From positions 310,001 through 374,000 of the forward strand of contig NZ_JOBH01000002.1 of assembly GCF_000717745.1 (NCBI RefSeq): 64,000 nt of DNA, in the 5' to 3' direction. The translations under genes and the position numbers were made by a program. The notes beneath the pieces are model-generated. The model saw only the letters and a program-made list of their open reading frames with translations, searched no databases and was not told where the DNA came from. This document shows positions 48,504-57,979 of this stretch, piece after piece. Origin of the DNA: Streptomyces violens. Lineage in GTDB: Bacteria; Actinomycetota; Actinomycetes; Streptomycetales; Streptomycetaceae. Each line of letters starts with the position of its first letter. Position 1 is the stretch's first letter.

Positions 48504-50387
48504 ATGGATTGTGGCGCGCAGGGCACGGCGGCCCCGGCCGAACTCGCCTGGCTGCGCGCGGTCGACGCGTACACCATGGGCGCGTACGCGCAGGCCGAGG
48601 AGGAGTTCCGGGCCGCGGTGCGGATCGACCCCTCGATGGCGGACGCCTGGCTCGGGCTGCACGCGCTGCGCGCGGACACCACCACGGCGCTGCTGCGGAT
48701 GTACCGGCACCGCGACCGCTTCGGCGAGCAGCGCGCCCGTCACCGCCGCACCCTGAACTCCTGGTACTGGCTGGGCTGGTGGGTGCAGCCGGTGCTGGAG
48801 TCCGGCCGCGACCTGCTGCTCGCGCACGCCTCGCACTGGCTGGACGGCCGGCACGTCGCCGAGCTGGACCAGGCGCTGGCCGGCTGCCCGCCGGTCGACG
48901 CCGATCCGCAGGTACGTTTCCTGCACGCCTGCCGCGCCTACCTGGTCAAGGACTGGGAGCAGCTCGTGCGGCACACCGAGCCGCTGATCGACGACCCGCT
49001 GCTGGGCATCGAGTCGGGGCTGTTCGGCGGCATGGCGCGGGTCCGGCTGGAGATGTACGGACAGGCCGAACCGCTGCTGTCGGCCGCCCTGATGCGCTGC
49101 CGCAGCGAGCAGCCGCAGCGCAAGGAGCTGCGGTACTGGCTCGCGCGGGCGCACGAGGGCACGGGGCGCAGCGCCGCCGCCCTCCCGCTGTATCGCGCCG
49201 TCCACCGAGTGGATCCGGCCTTCATGGACACCGCTGCCCGGCTCGCGGCCATCGCCGAGTGCGACGGCCTGGAGGAGGGCGCGGACCTGGCCGCGGTGCC
49301 GGCCGGGCTCGGGCAGGAGAACGGCGGCGATCTGGACCCGCTGGCGCCGCTGGACCCGGTGGACGGCCGGGAGTTGCTGGCCACGGCCGATCCGGAGGGC
49401 CCGGAGGGGGACCTGCTCGGCTCGCAGTCCACCGGCACGGCGGGACCCGTCCGCGCCCCGCGCGTGCCGGAGCAGCGCGGCGCCGACCAGCTGCCGGCCG
49501 GTCCCGCCGACCCCGTCCTGCTGGAGCAGGCGCTCCAGGAGCTGGAGCGGATGGTGGGCCTGGAGCCGGTGAAGCGGCAGGTGCGGGCGCTGTCGGCGCA
49601 GCTTCGGATGGCGCGGCTGCGGGCGGGGCAGGGCCTGCCCGTGCAGCCGCCGAAACGGCACTTCGTCTTCTCGGGCCCCTCGGGGACGGGCAAGACGACC
49701 GTGGCGCGGATACTGGGCCGGGTCTTCTACGCGCTGGGGCTGCTGGGCGGCGACCATCTCGTGGAGGCCCAACGGGCCGATCTGGTGGGCGAGTTCCTCG
49801 GCCAGACGGCGGTGAAGGCGAACGAGCTGATCGACTCGGCGCTGGGCGGCGTGCTCTTCGTCGACGAGGCGTACTCCCTCTCCAACTCCGGCTACACCAA
49901 GGGCGACGCGTACGGCGACGAGGCGCTGCAGGTGCTGCTCAAGCGCGCGGAGGACAACCGCGACCGGCTGGTGGTGATCCTCGCCGGGTATCCCGAGGGC
50001 ATGGACCGCCTGCTGGCCGCCAACCCCGGACTCTCCTCGCGCTTCACCACCCGCGTGGACTTCCCCAGTTACCGCCCGCTGGAGCTGACGGCCATCGGCG
50101 AGGTGCTGGCCGCGGACAACGGCGACCGCTGGGACGAGGAGTCGCTGGACGAGCTGCGCAGCATCAGCGGGCACGTCGTGGACCAGGGCTGGATCGACGA
50201 GCTGGGCAACGGCCGCTTCCTGCGCACGCTGTACGAGAAGAGCTGTGCCTACCGCGATCTGCGGCTGTCGACGTGGTCGGGCACGCCGGGGCGCGAGGAC
50301 CTGTCGACGCTGCGGCTGCCGGATCTGATGCAGGCGTACGGCGAGGTGCTGTCGGGGCGGGGGCCGGCGCCGGACCTGGGCCCGTAG
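48504..50387 (+). CDS. eccA: EccA-type AAA ATPase (type VII secretion family)
   Basis: 627 residues from ATG 48504 (GGGGGA upstream). The N-terminal 280 residues are TPR-like helices (AWLRAVDAYTMGAYAQAEEEFRAAV). A Gln/Gly linker leads to a CbbX/SpoVK-class AAA domain: FVFSGPSGTGKTTVARILGRV (Walker A), GGVLFVDEAYSL (Walker B), and SRFTTRVDFPSY (sensor). This is the EccA plan. EccA helps ESX substrates, but no EccB-E, EsxA/B or PPE genes are in the window, so it may act alone or with a distant locus. Confidence 0.88.
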   Translation: MDCGAQGTAAPAELAWLRAVDAYTMGAYAQAEEEFRAAVRIDPSMADAWLGLHALRADTTTALLRMYRHRDRFGEQRARHRRTLNSWYWLGWWVQPVLESGRDLLLAHASHWLDGRHVAELDQALAGCPPVDADPQVRFLHACRAYLVKDWEQLVRHTEPLIDDPLLGIESGLFGGMARVRLEMYGQAEPLLSAALMRCRSEQPQRKELRYWLARAHEGTGRSAAALPLYRAVHRVDPAFMDTAARLAAIAECDGLEEGADLAAVPAGLGQENGGDLDPLAPLDPVDGRELLATADPEGPEGDLLGSQSTGTAGPVRAPRVPEQRGADQLPAGPADPVLLEQALQELERMVGLEPVKRQVRALSAQLRMARLRAGQGLPVQPPKRHFVFSGPSGTGKTTVARILGRVFYALGLLGGDHLVEAQRADLVGEFLGQTAVKANELIDSALGGVLFVDEAYSLSNSGYTKGDAYGDEALQVLLKRAEDNRDRLVVILAGYPEGMDRLLAANPGLSSRFTTRVDFPSYRPLELTAIGEVLAADNGDRWDEESLDELRSISGHVVDQGWIDELGNGRFLRTLYEKSCAYRDLRLSTWSGTPGREDLSTLRLPDLMQAYGEVLSGRGPAPDLGP

Positions 50388-50427
50388 GGCCGCAGGCCCG
50401 GGCCGCCCCGCTCTCCCATAAAGGCAG

Positions 50428-51534
50428 TCAGCCCGCCATCGCCCGGTTCCCCGCCTGGAGATCCCCGGCCCCGCGCGGCTCGGCGATGTGCGCCGGTGCG
50501 ATCTCCCCGCGGTGGGCGGGATCGCGTACCTCACCGACCAGCTTCTCCAGTACGTCCTCCAGCGCGACCAGGCCGAGCACCCGGCCCGCGCCGTCGGAGA
50601 CCGCCGCGAGGTGCGAGGCGGCCCGGCGCATCGCGGTGAGCGCGTCGTCCAGCGGGAGTTCGGCGCGCAGCGTGGTCATCGGGTGCCAGATGTGCTGCGG
50701 CACCGCGCGGTCCCGCTCTTCCAGGTCCAGTACGTCCTTGACGTGCAGATAGCCCATGTACGCACTGCCCGGCGCGGACACCGGGAAGCGCGAGAAGCCC
50801 GTCTTCACGGTCAGCTCCTCGACCTGCCGGGGCGTGACGGACGGGTCGACGGTGACCAGGGCCGCGCGGTCGATCAGTACGTCGGTGACCGGGCGGCGGC
50901 CCAGCTCCAGGGCGTCGGAGAGGCGTTCCTGCTCCCCCGGGTCCAGCAGCCCGGCCTGCCCCGCGTCCGCCACGAGGTGGGTGAGCTGCTCGGTGGTGAA
51001 CACCGCCTCGACCTCGTCCTTGGGCTCCACGCGGAAGAGCCGCAGGATGCCCCGCGAGCAGGCCCCCAGCAGCGCGGTGACCGGCCGGCACATCCGGGCG
51101 AAGACGACCAGGCCCGGGCTGAACCACAGGGCGGTCTTCTCCGGCGCGGCCATCGCGAGGTTCTTCGGCACCATCTCGCCGATGACCAGGTGGAGGAAGA
51201 CCACGAGGGCCAGGGCGATGGCGTAACCCAGCGGGTGGATCAGCGCTTCGGGGAGGTGGACGGCATGGAAGACCGGCTCCAGGAGATGGGCCACGGTCGG
51301 CTCGGCGACCGCGCCCAGCGTCAGCGAGCAGACGGTGATGCCGAACTGCGCGGCGGCCATCATCTGCGGGAGGTTCTCCAGCCCGTACAGCACCCGCTTC
51401 GCCCGCTTCGAGCCCTCGGAGGCGAGCGGCTCGATCTGGCTGCGGCGTACGGAGACCAGCGCGAACTCCGCGCCGACGAAGAAGCCGTTGGCGAGCACGA
51501 GCAGGGCGGCGAAGAACAGTTGCAGCACGCTCAT
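50428..51534 (-). CDS. CNNM/CorC-family (hemolysin-like) membrane protein
   Basis: 368 residues. The N-terminal DUF21 domain has three to four membrane segments (LQLFFAALLVLANGFFVGAEFALVSVRRSQI; AAAQFGITVCSLTLGAVAEPTVAHLL). Two CBS domains follow (about residues 190-310). The proline after VIGEMVPKNLA fits the ion-pathway motif of the family. Compared with the upstream paralogue it lacks the C-terminal CorC_HlyC domain. Relatives act in Mg/Co export or ion balance. It overlaps the upstream paralogue by four bases (ATGA). Confidence 0.88.
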   Translation of the reverse strand: MSVLQLFFAALLVLANGFFVGAEFALVSVRRSQIEPLASEGSKRAKRVLYGLENLPQMMAAAQFGITVCSLTLGAVAEPTVAHLLEPVFHAVHLPEALIHPLGYAIALALVVFLHLVIGEMVPKNLAMAAPEKTALWFSPGLVVFARMCRPVTALLGACSRGILRLFRVEPKDEVEAVFTTEQLTHLVADAGQAGLLDPGEQERLSDALELGRRPVTDVLIDRAALVTVDPSVTPRQVEELTVKTGFSRFPVSAPGSAYMGYLHVKDVLDLEERDRAVPQHIWHPMTTLRAELPLDDALTAMRRAASHLAAVSDGAGRVLGLVALEDVLEKLVGEVRDPAHRGEIAPAHIAEPRGAGDLQAGNRAMAG

Positions 51535-52886
51535 CGGACACCTGCCCGCTCGCCAGCCTGCGCGGCGGCGACGCCCTGCGGCGCCCCGGTCCGTATCAGG
51601 CGCACCCGGTCGGCACGGTGGTGGTCGACCAGCCGCACCCGCAGCCGCCAGCCGTCCAGCTCGGCGATGTCCCCGGAGGCGGGGATCCGGCCGAGTACGT
51701 GGGCGACCAGTCCGGCCACCGTCTCGTACGGGCCGTCCGGCGCGCTCAGCCCGATGCGGCGGAGCGTGTCGACGCGGCAGCCGCCGTCGGCGTCCCAGGC
51801 GGGGTGGCCGTCCTCGGCGGGCGCGAGCACCAGTTCCGGCAGGTCGGCGTGGTCGTGCTCGTCGCGGACCTCGCCGACCAGCTCCTCGATGATGTCCTCC
51901 AGGGTCACCACGCCGGCCGTGCCGCCGTACTCGTCGACGACCACGGCTATCGGCTGCTCGCTGCGCAGCCGCTCCAGCAGCGGCTGGACGGGCAGCGACT
52001 CCGGGACCAGCAGCGGGGCGACCGCTATCCGGCCGACAGGGGTGCGCAGCCGTTCGTCCGCGGGTACGGCCAGCGCGTCCTTGAGGTGGACCATGCCCAC
52101 GACCTCGTCGATCCGGGTGTGGTAGACGGGGAAGCGGGAGAGGCCCGTGGCGCGGGTGAGGTTCAGTACGTCCTCGGCGGTCGCGGAGGACTGCAGCGCG
52201 GAGACCCGGACCCGCGGGGTCATCACGTTCTCCGCGGTCAGCTCGCCGAGGGCGAGGGTGCGGACGAACAGGTCGGCGGTGTCCTGCTCGATGGCGCCGG
52301 CCTGCGCGGAGTGCCGGGCCAGCGAGACCAGTTCGCCGGGGGTGCGGGCGGAGGCCAGCTCGTCGGTGGGCTCGACGCCGAGGGCCCGTACGAGACGGTT
52401 GGCCACGGTGTTGAGCAGCGAGATCACCGGGCGGAAGAAGCGCGAGAAGGCGTTCTGCGGGCCGGCGACGAAGCGGGCGACGGTGAGCGGCTTGGAGACC
52501 GCCCAGTTCTTCGGGACCAGCTCGCCGATCACCATCTGGACGGCGGAGGCCGCCAGCATGCCGATGACCACGGCGATGCCGGGCACCGCGCCGGCGGGCA
52601 GCCCGGTGGCCGCCAGCGGCCCGCCGAGCAGCTCGGCGAGGGCGGGCTCGGCGAGCATGCCGACCACCAGCGAGGTGATGGTGATGCCCAGTTGGGTGCC
52701 GGAGAGCTGGAAGGACAGCTCGCGCAGCGCGGTGACGACCGTACGGGCGCGGCGGTCACCGGCCTCGGCGGCCCGCTCGGCGGCCGCCTTCTCCACGGTG
52801 ACGAGGCCGAACTCCGCGGCCACGAAAAAGCCGTTCGCCAGGATCAGCACAAAGGCCGCGGCGAGCAGCAGCAGGGGGACTGTCAT
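51531..52886 (-). CDS. CNNM/CorC-family membrane protein with C-terminal CorC domain
   Basis: 451 residues, first gene of the pair. DUF21 with LLLAAAFVLILANGFFVAAEFGLVTVEKAAAE and GTQLGITITSLVVGMLAEPALAELL; two CBS domains (VMTPRVRVSALQSSATAEDVL; IAVVVDEYGGTAGVVTLEDIIEELVGEV); CorC_HlyC transporter-associated domain near residues 350-430. The pair is expected to form a heteromer or two homodimers and move or regulate divalent cations. Upstream, 271 bases hold no gene or clear site. Confidence 0.88.
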   Translation of the reverse strand: MTVPLLLLAAAFVLILANGFFVAAEFGLVTVEKAAAERAAEAGDRRARTVVTALRELSFQLSGTQLGITITSLVVGMLAEPALAELLGGPLAATGLPAGAVPGIAVVIGMLAASAVQMVIGELVPKNWAVSKPLTVARFVAGPQNAFSRFFRPVISLLNTVANRLVRALGVEPTDELASARTPGELVSLARHSAQAGAIEQDTADLFVRTLALGELTAENVMTPRVRVSALQSSATAEDVLNLTRATGLSRFPVYHTRIDEVVGMVHLKDALAVPADERLRTPVGRIAVAPLLVPESLPVQPLLERLRSEQPIAVVVDEYGGTAGVVTLEDIIEELVGEVRDEHDHADLPELVLAPAEDGHPAWDADGGCRVDTLRRIGLSAPDGPYETVAGLVAHVLGRIPASGDIAELDGWRLRVRLVDHHRADRVRLIRTGAPQGVAAAQAGERAGVR

Positions 52887-53157
52887 GCCGCCGCCTCCGT
52901 GGTGCGAGGGACATCCGCGGTCTGCGGGCGGTGTCCGGGAGGGGCGGCGCAGGTACTACAGGACGATCCGTCCATTGCTGGAAGGAGTCACTCCTCGGGT
53001 CGCAGGGTCCCCGCGAAGGGGGCGGGGCACGGCGCGGCCCCGGGGGTACAGAGTAATCAGGCCGGGCGCGGCGAGGGGAGAGCCGACGGACGTGCGGTAC
53101 GCCGCACGGCGCGGCCCGGCCGGGTCGAAACGGACCGGACGGTGCGGGCCCGTCCGG

Positions 53158-53607
53158 TCAGCGGTCGTGGCTGTCGGTGCCGTGCGCCTCGGTCAGGGCC
53201 CGCAGCGTACGGGCGTCCTGGACGGCCTGTTCCTTGGCGATGCCGGGCTGGATGCCCATGGCGGGCAGGCTGGTGCCGTCGGCGAGGTCGAGATGAACCC
53301 AGGCGTCGCCGGCGCGGAGGTTCACCCGCAGGACTTCGGCCCAGGCCAGCTCGCGCTTGGTCGTGAGGTTGACGACGGTGATGCCGTGCCCGGTGGCGAC
53401 GACCTTGGGCCGCGCGAGCAGCAGCAGGACGGCCAGTACGAGCAGTCCGGTGAACACGAAGCTGATCCGCTCGCCGCCGCTGAGGGCGGGCAGCAGGAAC
53501 GCGACGACCGTGAGGGCCACGAGCTGGGCGATGCCGACGGCGTACAGGACGGCACGGGTGCGGGCGGGCCGGAAGGTCACCGGGAGGTCGGGCAGAGGCG
53601 CGGACAC
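53158..53607 (-). CDS. PH-domain membrane protein
   Basis: 149 residues: two membrane helices (about residues 20-38 and 48-64; VGIAQLVALTVVAFLLPAL, FTGLLVLAVLLLL) followed by a bacterial PH-like domain (GHGITVVNLTTKRELAWAEVLRVNLRAGDAWVHLDLADGT). Such proteins sit next to hisG in many Streptomyces. It is downstream of hisG on the same strand, but a strong hairpin separates them. Role unknown. Confidence 0.85.
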   Translation of the reverse strand: MSAPLPDLPVTFRPARTRAVLYAVGIAQLVALTVVAFLLPALSGGERISFVFTGLLVLAVLLLLARPKVVATGHGITVVNLTTKRELAWAEVLRVNLRAGDAWVHLDLADGTSLPAMGIQPGIAKEQAVQDARTLRALTEAHGTDSHDR

Positions 53608-53637
53608 GTCGTCGTCTTCCGTGGCGAGGGTGGCCGA

Positions 53638-53669
53638 CCGGGCCGTACGTAAAGAGACGTACGGCCCGG
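53638..53669 (-). terminator. Terminator of the rib-his operon
   Basis: CCGGGCCGTACGT (53638-53650) pairs perfectly with ACGTACGGCCCGG (53657-53669), a 13-base stem with a 6-base loop. Read leftward it follows the hisG stop by 12 bases. Confidence 0.85.
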
Positions 53670-53680
53670 CCGTACGGGGT

Positions 53681-54529
53681 TCAGAGGCGGCAGGCGTGGA
53701 TGCCGGTCGTCAGGATCGCGCGGGCACCGAGGGCGTACAGCTCGTCCATGATGCGCTGGGCGTCCTTGGAGGGGACCATCGAGCGGACCGCGACCCAGCC
53801 TTCGTGGTGCAGCGGGGAGACGGTCGGCGACTCCAGGCCCGGGGTGAGCGCGACGGCCTTCTCGACGTGCTCGACGCGGATGTCGTAGTCCATCATCACG
53901 TACCGGCGGGCCACCAGGACGCCCTGCATGCGGCGGAGGAACTGCTGCACCTTCGGGTCGTCGGCGGGGGCGCCCTCGCGGCGGATGACGACGGCCTCGG
54001 ACTTCAGGATCGGCTCGCCGATGATCTCCAGGCCGGCGTTGCGCAGCGTCGTACCGGTCTCGACCACATCCGCGATGATCTCGGCGACGCCGAGCTGGAT
54101 GGCGGTCTCCACCGCGCCGTCGAGGTGCACGACGGAGGCGTCCACGCCGTTGTCGGCGAGGTGCTGCCGGACCAGCCCGGAGAAGGAGGTCGCGACGGTC
54201 ATGCCGCCGAACTCCTTGACGTCCTTGGCCGTGCCCGGGCGGGTGGCGTAGCGGAACGTCGAGCCGGCGAAGCCGAGCTGCATGATCTCCTCGGCGTCCG
54301 AGCCGGAGTCCAGCAGCAGGTCACGGCCGGTGATGCCGATGTCGAGCTTGCCGGAGCCGACGTAGACCGCGATGTCGCGGGGGCGCAGGAAGAAGAACTC
54401 GACCTCGTTCTCGGCGTCGACCAGGACCAGCTCCCTGCGGTCCTTGCGCTGGCGGTAGCCGGCCTCATGGAGCATCGCCGACGCAGGCTCGGACAGTGAA
54501 CCCTTGTTGGGGACGGCGATGCGCAGCAT
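53681..54529 (-). CDS. hisG: ATP phosphoribosyltransferase (long form)
   Basis: 282 residues, the long form with a C-terminal ACT-like regulatory domain. Motifs: LRIAVPNKGSLSEPA, DIAVYVGSGKLDIGITGRDLLLDSG (PRPP and ATP site region), LGVAEIIADVVETGTTLRNAGLEIIGEPI. It starts histidine synthesis from ATP and PRPP and is feedback inhibited by histidine in this class. It is the last gene of the operon before the hairpin; hisE lies 50 bases upstream. Confidence 0.96.
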   Translation of the reverse strand: MLRIAVPNKGSLSEPASAMLHEAGYRQRKDRRELVLVDAENEVEFFFLRPRDIAVYVGSGKLDIGITGRDLLLDSGSDAEEIMQLGFAGSTFRYATRPGTAKDVKEFGGMTVATSFSGLVRQHLADNGVDASVVHLDGAVETAIQLGVAEIIADVVETGTTLRNAGLEIIGEPILKSEAVVIRREGAPADDPKVQQFLRRMQGVLVARRYVMMDYDIRVEHVEKAVALTPGLESPTVSPLHHEGWVAVRSMVPSKDAQRIMDELYALGARAILTTGIHACRL

Positions 54530-54579
54530 GAGTGGGCTTCCTTTGTACGAGGGAGAAATGGTGAGCGGTGTGATGCGGA

Positions 54580-54852
54580 TCAGAGGTGGGCGTAGACGTC
54601 GTCAAGGCTGATGCCCTTGGCGACCATCATCACCTGAAGGTGGTAGAGGAGCTGCGAGATCTCCTCGGCGGCGGCGTCGTGGGATTCGTACTCCGCGGCC
54701 ATCCACACCTCGGCGGCCTCTTCGACGACCTTCTTGCCGATCGCATGGACGCCGGACTGGACCAGCTCGGCGGTGCGGGAGGTGGCGGGGTCGCCGGTGG
54801 CGGCCTTCTGCTGGAGCTCGGCGAAGAGCTCCTCGAACGTCTTCTTGGACAT
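54580..54852 (-). CDS. hisE: Phosphoribosyl-ATP diphosphatase
   Basis: 90 residues. [31 protein letters not shown] and [18 protein letters not shown] followed by [28 protein letters not shown] are the HisE MazG-like helices with their acidic metal ligands. It hydrolyses PR-ATP to PR-AMP in step two of the pathway; hisI is elsewhere in such genomes. The ATG at 54852 lacks a strong ribosome site. Confidence 0.96.
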   Translation of the reverse strand: MSKKTFEELFAELQQKAATGDPATSRTAELVQSGVHAIGKKVVEEAAEVWMAAEYESHDAAAEEISQLLYHLQVMMVAKGISLDDVYAHL

Positions 54853-54886
54853 GGTGATACCCACCCTAGCGGTCGCCCGCCCCGGC

Positions 54887-55372
54887 TCAGCGCCAGGGTT
54901 CGGATACTGAACGGAGCGTGGCGGCCGTGGCGACGGCGGCGGTGACCGCCTCGTGGCCCTTGTCCTCCTTGGAGCCCTCGAGGCCCGCACGGTCCAGCGC
55001 CTGCTGCTCGTCGTCGCAGGTCAGCACGCCGAAGCCGATGGGCACGCCGGTCTCGATGGAGACCTGGGTCAGGCCCTGGGTGACGCCCTGGCAGACGTAC
55101 TCGAAGTGCGGGGTGCCGCCGCGGATGACCACGCCGAGCGCGACCACCGCGTCGTACCCGCGACCCGCGAGCACCTTGGCGACGACCGGGAGCTCGAAGC
55201 TGCCCGGGACGCGCAGCAGGGTCGGCTCGTCGATGCCCAGCTCGGTCAGCGCGCGCAGTGCGCCGTTCACCAGGCCGTCCATGACCTCGGTGTGCCACTG
55301 GGCCGCGATGACCGCCACCCGGAGGTCGCCACAGTTCTTCACGGACAGTTCGGGTGCGCCCTTGCCGCTCAC
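54887..55372 (-). CDS. ribH: 6,7-dimethyl-8-ribityllumazine synthase
   Basis: 161 residues from GTG 55372 with AGGAG upstream. Family motifs: [74 protein letters not shown]. It joins 5-amino-6-ribitylaminouracil and dihydroxybutanone phosphate. It is placed between ribBA and hisE within the operon. Confidence 0.96.
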   Translation of the reverse strand: MSGKGAPELSVKNCGDLRVAVIAAQWHTEVMDGLVNGALRALTELGIDEPTLLRVPGSFELPVVAKVLAGRGYDAVVALGVVIRGGTPHFEYVCQGVTQGLTQVSIETGVPIGFGVLTCDDEQQALDRAGLEGSKEDKGHEAVTAAVATAATLRSVSEPWR

Positions 55373-55430
55373 GTTGCTCCTCGTGCTGCTTGCTGATGTT
55401 GTCGGGGTACGTCGGGGGTACGGGGTGGTC

Positions 55431-56723
55431 CTACTGGGTGTTGCACGCCGAGGCGCGCTCCGCCGGGTCCAGCCACGGCAGGTCGTGCCCCATGCGGTCG
55501 CGCTTGGTACGCAGGTACCGCAGGTTGTGCTCGCCGGCCTGGACCGGCATCGGCTCCCGGCCGGTGACGTGCAGGCCGTGCTCGACCAGGGCCGCGGTCT
55601 TCTCGGGGTTGTTGGTCAGCAGGCGCAGCGAGCGCACCCCCAGGTCGTTGAGGATCTGCGCGCCGGCCGCGTAGTCCCGGGCGTCGGCGGGCAGGCCCAG
55701 CTCCAGGTTGGCGTCCAGGGTGTCGCGGCCGCGCTCCTGGAGCTCGTAGGCGCGCAGCTTGGACAGCAGTCCGATGCCGCGTCCCTCGTGGCCGCGCAGG
55801 TAGATCACCACGCCGCGGCCCGCCTCGCTGACCCGGCGCAGCGACTCCTCCAGCTGCGGGCCGCAGTCGCAGCGCAGCGAGTGGAAGATGTCGCCGGTCA
55901 GGCACTCGGAGTGGACCCGGACCAGGACGTCCTCGCCGTCACCGAGGTCGCCCGCGACCAGCGCGATGTGCTCGACGCCGTCGACGGTGGAGCGGTAGCC
56001 GTGCGCGGTGAAGTCGCCGAACGCGGTGGGCAGCCGGGTGGTGGCCTCGCGGCGGACGGTCGGCTCCGCGCTGCGCCGGTACGCGATCAGGTCCTCGATG
56101 GAGATGATCGCGAGGCCGTGCTTGCGGGCGAACGGGATCAGCTCGGGCAGCCGCAGCATGGTGCCGTCCTCGCCGGCGATCTCCACGATCGCGGCGGCGG
56201 GGCGCAGCCCGGCGAGCCGGGCGAGGTCCACGCCGGCCTCGGTGTGGCCGTTGCGGACGAGCACGCCGCCGGGCTTGGCGCGCAGCGGGAAGATGTGGCC
56301 CGGGCGGACGAAGTCGCCGGGGGCGGACTCGCCGGAGGCCAGCAGGCGCAGCGTGGTGGCGCGGTCGGCGGCGGAGATGCCGGTGGACACGCCGTGCTCG
56401 GCGGTGGCGTCCACGGAGACGGTGAAGGCCGTCTGCATCGACTCGGTGTTGTTCTGGACCATCTGCGGGAGTTCGAGCCGGTCCAGCTCCGGGCCCTCCA
56501 TGGGCGCGCAGATCAGGCCGCGGCACTCGCTCATCATGAACGCGATGATCTCGGGGGTCGCCTTCTCGGCGGCGAGGACGAGGTCGCCCTCGTTCTCCCG
56601 GCTCTCGTCGTCGACGACCACGACGGGGCGGCCGGCGGCGATGTCCGCGATGGCCCGCTCGACGGGGTCGAGCGTGAGGTCGATCGCGTCGGGACCTTCG
56701 TACCAGTTCTGCTGTGCGGTCAT
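55431..56723 (-). CDS. ribBA: Bifunctional DHBP synthase / GTP cyclohydrolase II
   Basis: 430 residues. The N-terminal RibB half has [20 protein letters not shown] and [24 protein letters not shown]. The C-terminal RibA half has [24 protein letters not shown] (zinc cysteines), [19 protein letters not shown] and the GTP-site arginine. It makes both riboflavin precursors. AAGGAG is seven bases before the ATG, which overlaps the stop of ribM (ATGA). Confidence 0.96.
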   Translation of the reverse strand: MTAQQNWYEGPDAIDLTLDPVERAIADIAAGRPVVVVDDESRENEGDLVLAAEKATPEIIAFMMSECRGLICAPMEGPELDRLELPQMVQNNTESMQTAFTVSVDATAEHGVSTGISAADRATTLRLLASGESAPGDFVRPGHIFPLRAKPGGVLVRNGHTEAGVDLARLAGLRPAAAIVEIAGEDGTMLRLPELIPFARKHGLAIISIEDLIAYRRSAEPTVRREATTRLPTAFGDFTAHGYRSTVDGVEHIALVAGDLGDGEDVLVRVHSECLTGDIFHSLRCDCGPQLEESLRRVSEAGRGVVIYLRGHEGRGIGLLSKLRAYELQERGRDTLDANLELGLPADARDYAAGAQILNDLGVRSLRLLTNNPEKTAALVEHGLHVTGREPMPVQAGEHNLRYLRTKRDRMGHDLPWLDPAERASACNTQ

Positions 56724-57373
56724 GCCGCCGCTCCTTCCAGGACGGGCTGCGTACTCGTACGGGAGCGCAGCCACCAGTCGCGCAGGCCCCACAGGACGAG
56801 ACCGAAGTAGACGACGTAGACCAGGCCCGAGAAGGCCAGGCCGCTGCTGAAGGCCAGCGGGACGCCGACCACGTCGACCAGCAGCCAGCCGAACCAGAAC
56901 TCCACCAGGCCGCGGGCCTGGGCCACCATCGCGGCGAGCGTGCCGACGAAGATGTAGGCGTCCGGCCAGGGGTTCCAGGACAGCTGGGGGATCTGGGTGA
57001 AGAGGAAGCCGACGGCGAGGGTGCCGACGACGGTGCCCGCGATCAGGGTGCCGCGCTCGCGCCAGGAGGCGAAGCGGACGGCGATCGTGCCGTCCTGCGC
57101 CTGCTGCCGGCCGAGCTGCCACTGCCGCCATCCCCACAGCGCGACGACGATGACCAGGAGCTGCTTGCCGACGCCGCCGGCGAGGTGCGCGGAGGCGTAG
57201 GCGGCGACGAGGATGACGCCGGAGAGGAACTGCGCGGGCCAGGTCCATATGGACCGCCGCCAGCCGAGGGCCAGGGCTATCAGGCCGACGGTGTTGCCGA
57301 TCATGTCGGACCAGATGACGTGCTGACCGAAGACGGTGAACGCCTCACCGTTCAGCCAGGTCAGCCCGCTCAT
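56720..57373 (-). CDS. ribM: PnuC/RibM-type riboflavin transporter
   Basis: 217 residues with about seven helices and the PnuC-family WGWRQW motif. A PnuC-like gene at this point between ribE and ribBA is RibM, the riboflavin (and roseoflavin) transporter known from Streptomyces davaonensis and Corynebacterium. It overlaps both neighbours by four bases. Being behind the FMN riboswitch fits import when FMN is low. Confidence 0.9.
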   Translation of the reverse strand: MSGLTWLNGEAFTVFGQHVIWSDMIGNTVGLIALALGWRRSIWTWPAQFLSGVILVAAYASAHLAGGVGKQLLVIVVALWGWRQWQLGRQQAQDGTIAVRFASWRERGTLIAGTVVGTLAVGFLFTQIPQLSWNPWPDAYIFVGTLAAMVAQARGLVEFWFGWLLVDVVGVPLAFSSGLAFSGLVYVVYFGLVLWGLRDWWLRSRTSTQPVLEGAAA

Positions 57374-57978
57374 CGCGCGGCCCCCGCACCATCGTGGCCG
57401 AGCAGCCGCTCGACGTACTTGGCGAGGACGTCGACCTCCAGGTTCACCGGGTCGCCGACCTGCTTGATGCCGAGCGTGGTGAGGTCCAGGGTGGTCGGGA
57501 TGAGGCTGATGGTGAAGTAGTCGTCCCCGGCCTCGACGACGGTGAGGCTGACGCCGTCGACGGTGATGGAGCCCTTCTCGACGACGTAGCGGGCCATGCC
57601 GTCCGGGAGCGCGATCTTCACGATCTCCCAGTGCTCGCCGGGGGTGCGCTCGGCGATCGTGCCCGTGCCGTCCACATGCCCCTGTACGAGGTGGCCACCC
57701 AGGCGGCCGCCGAGCGCCATCGGGCGTTCCAGGTTGACCCGGGAGCCCTTCTCCAGCGCGCCCAGGCTGGACCGCTTCAGCGTCTCGGCCATCACATCGG
57801 CGGTGAATTCACCGTTCTCCGTCTCCACGACGGTCAGACACACACCGTTGACCGCGATGGAGTCGCCGTGCTTCGCGCCGTCGGTGACGAGCGGGCCGCG
57901 CAGTCGGAAGCGGGAGGCATCGGTCAGCTCCTCGACGGAGACGACCTCACCCAGTTCTTCGACGATTCCGGTGAACAC
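57370..57978 (-). CDS. ribE: Riboflavin synthase alpha subunit
   Basis: 202 residues with two lumazine-binding domains: MFTGIVEELGEVVSVEEL with GDSIAVNGVCLTVV, and LVQGHVDGTGTI with KGSITVDGVSLTVV. It dismutates two 6,7-dimethyl-8-ribityllumazine to riboflavin. One base separates it from the ribD stop, and ATGA overlaps ribM. Confidence 0.96.
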   Translation of the reverse strand: MFTGIVEELGEVVSVEELTDASRFRLRGPLVTDGAKHGDSIAVNGVCLTVVETENGEFTADVMAETLKRSSLGALEKGSRVNLERPMALGGRLGGHLVQGHVDGTGTIAERTPGEHWEIVKIALPDGMARYVVEKGSITVDGVSLTVVEAGDDYFTISLIPTTLDLTTLGIKQVGDPVNLEVDVLAKYVERLLGHDGAGAAR

Positions 57979-57979
57979 T

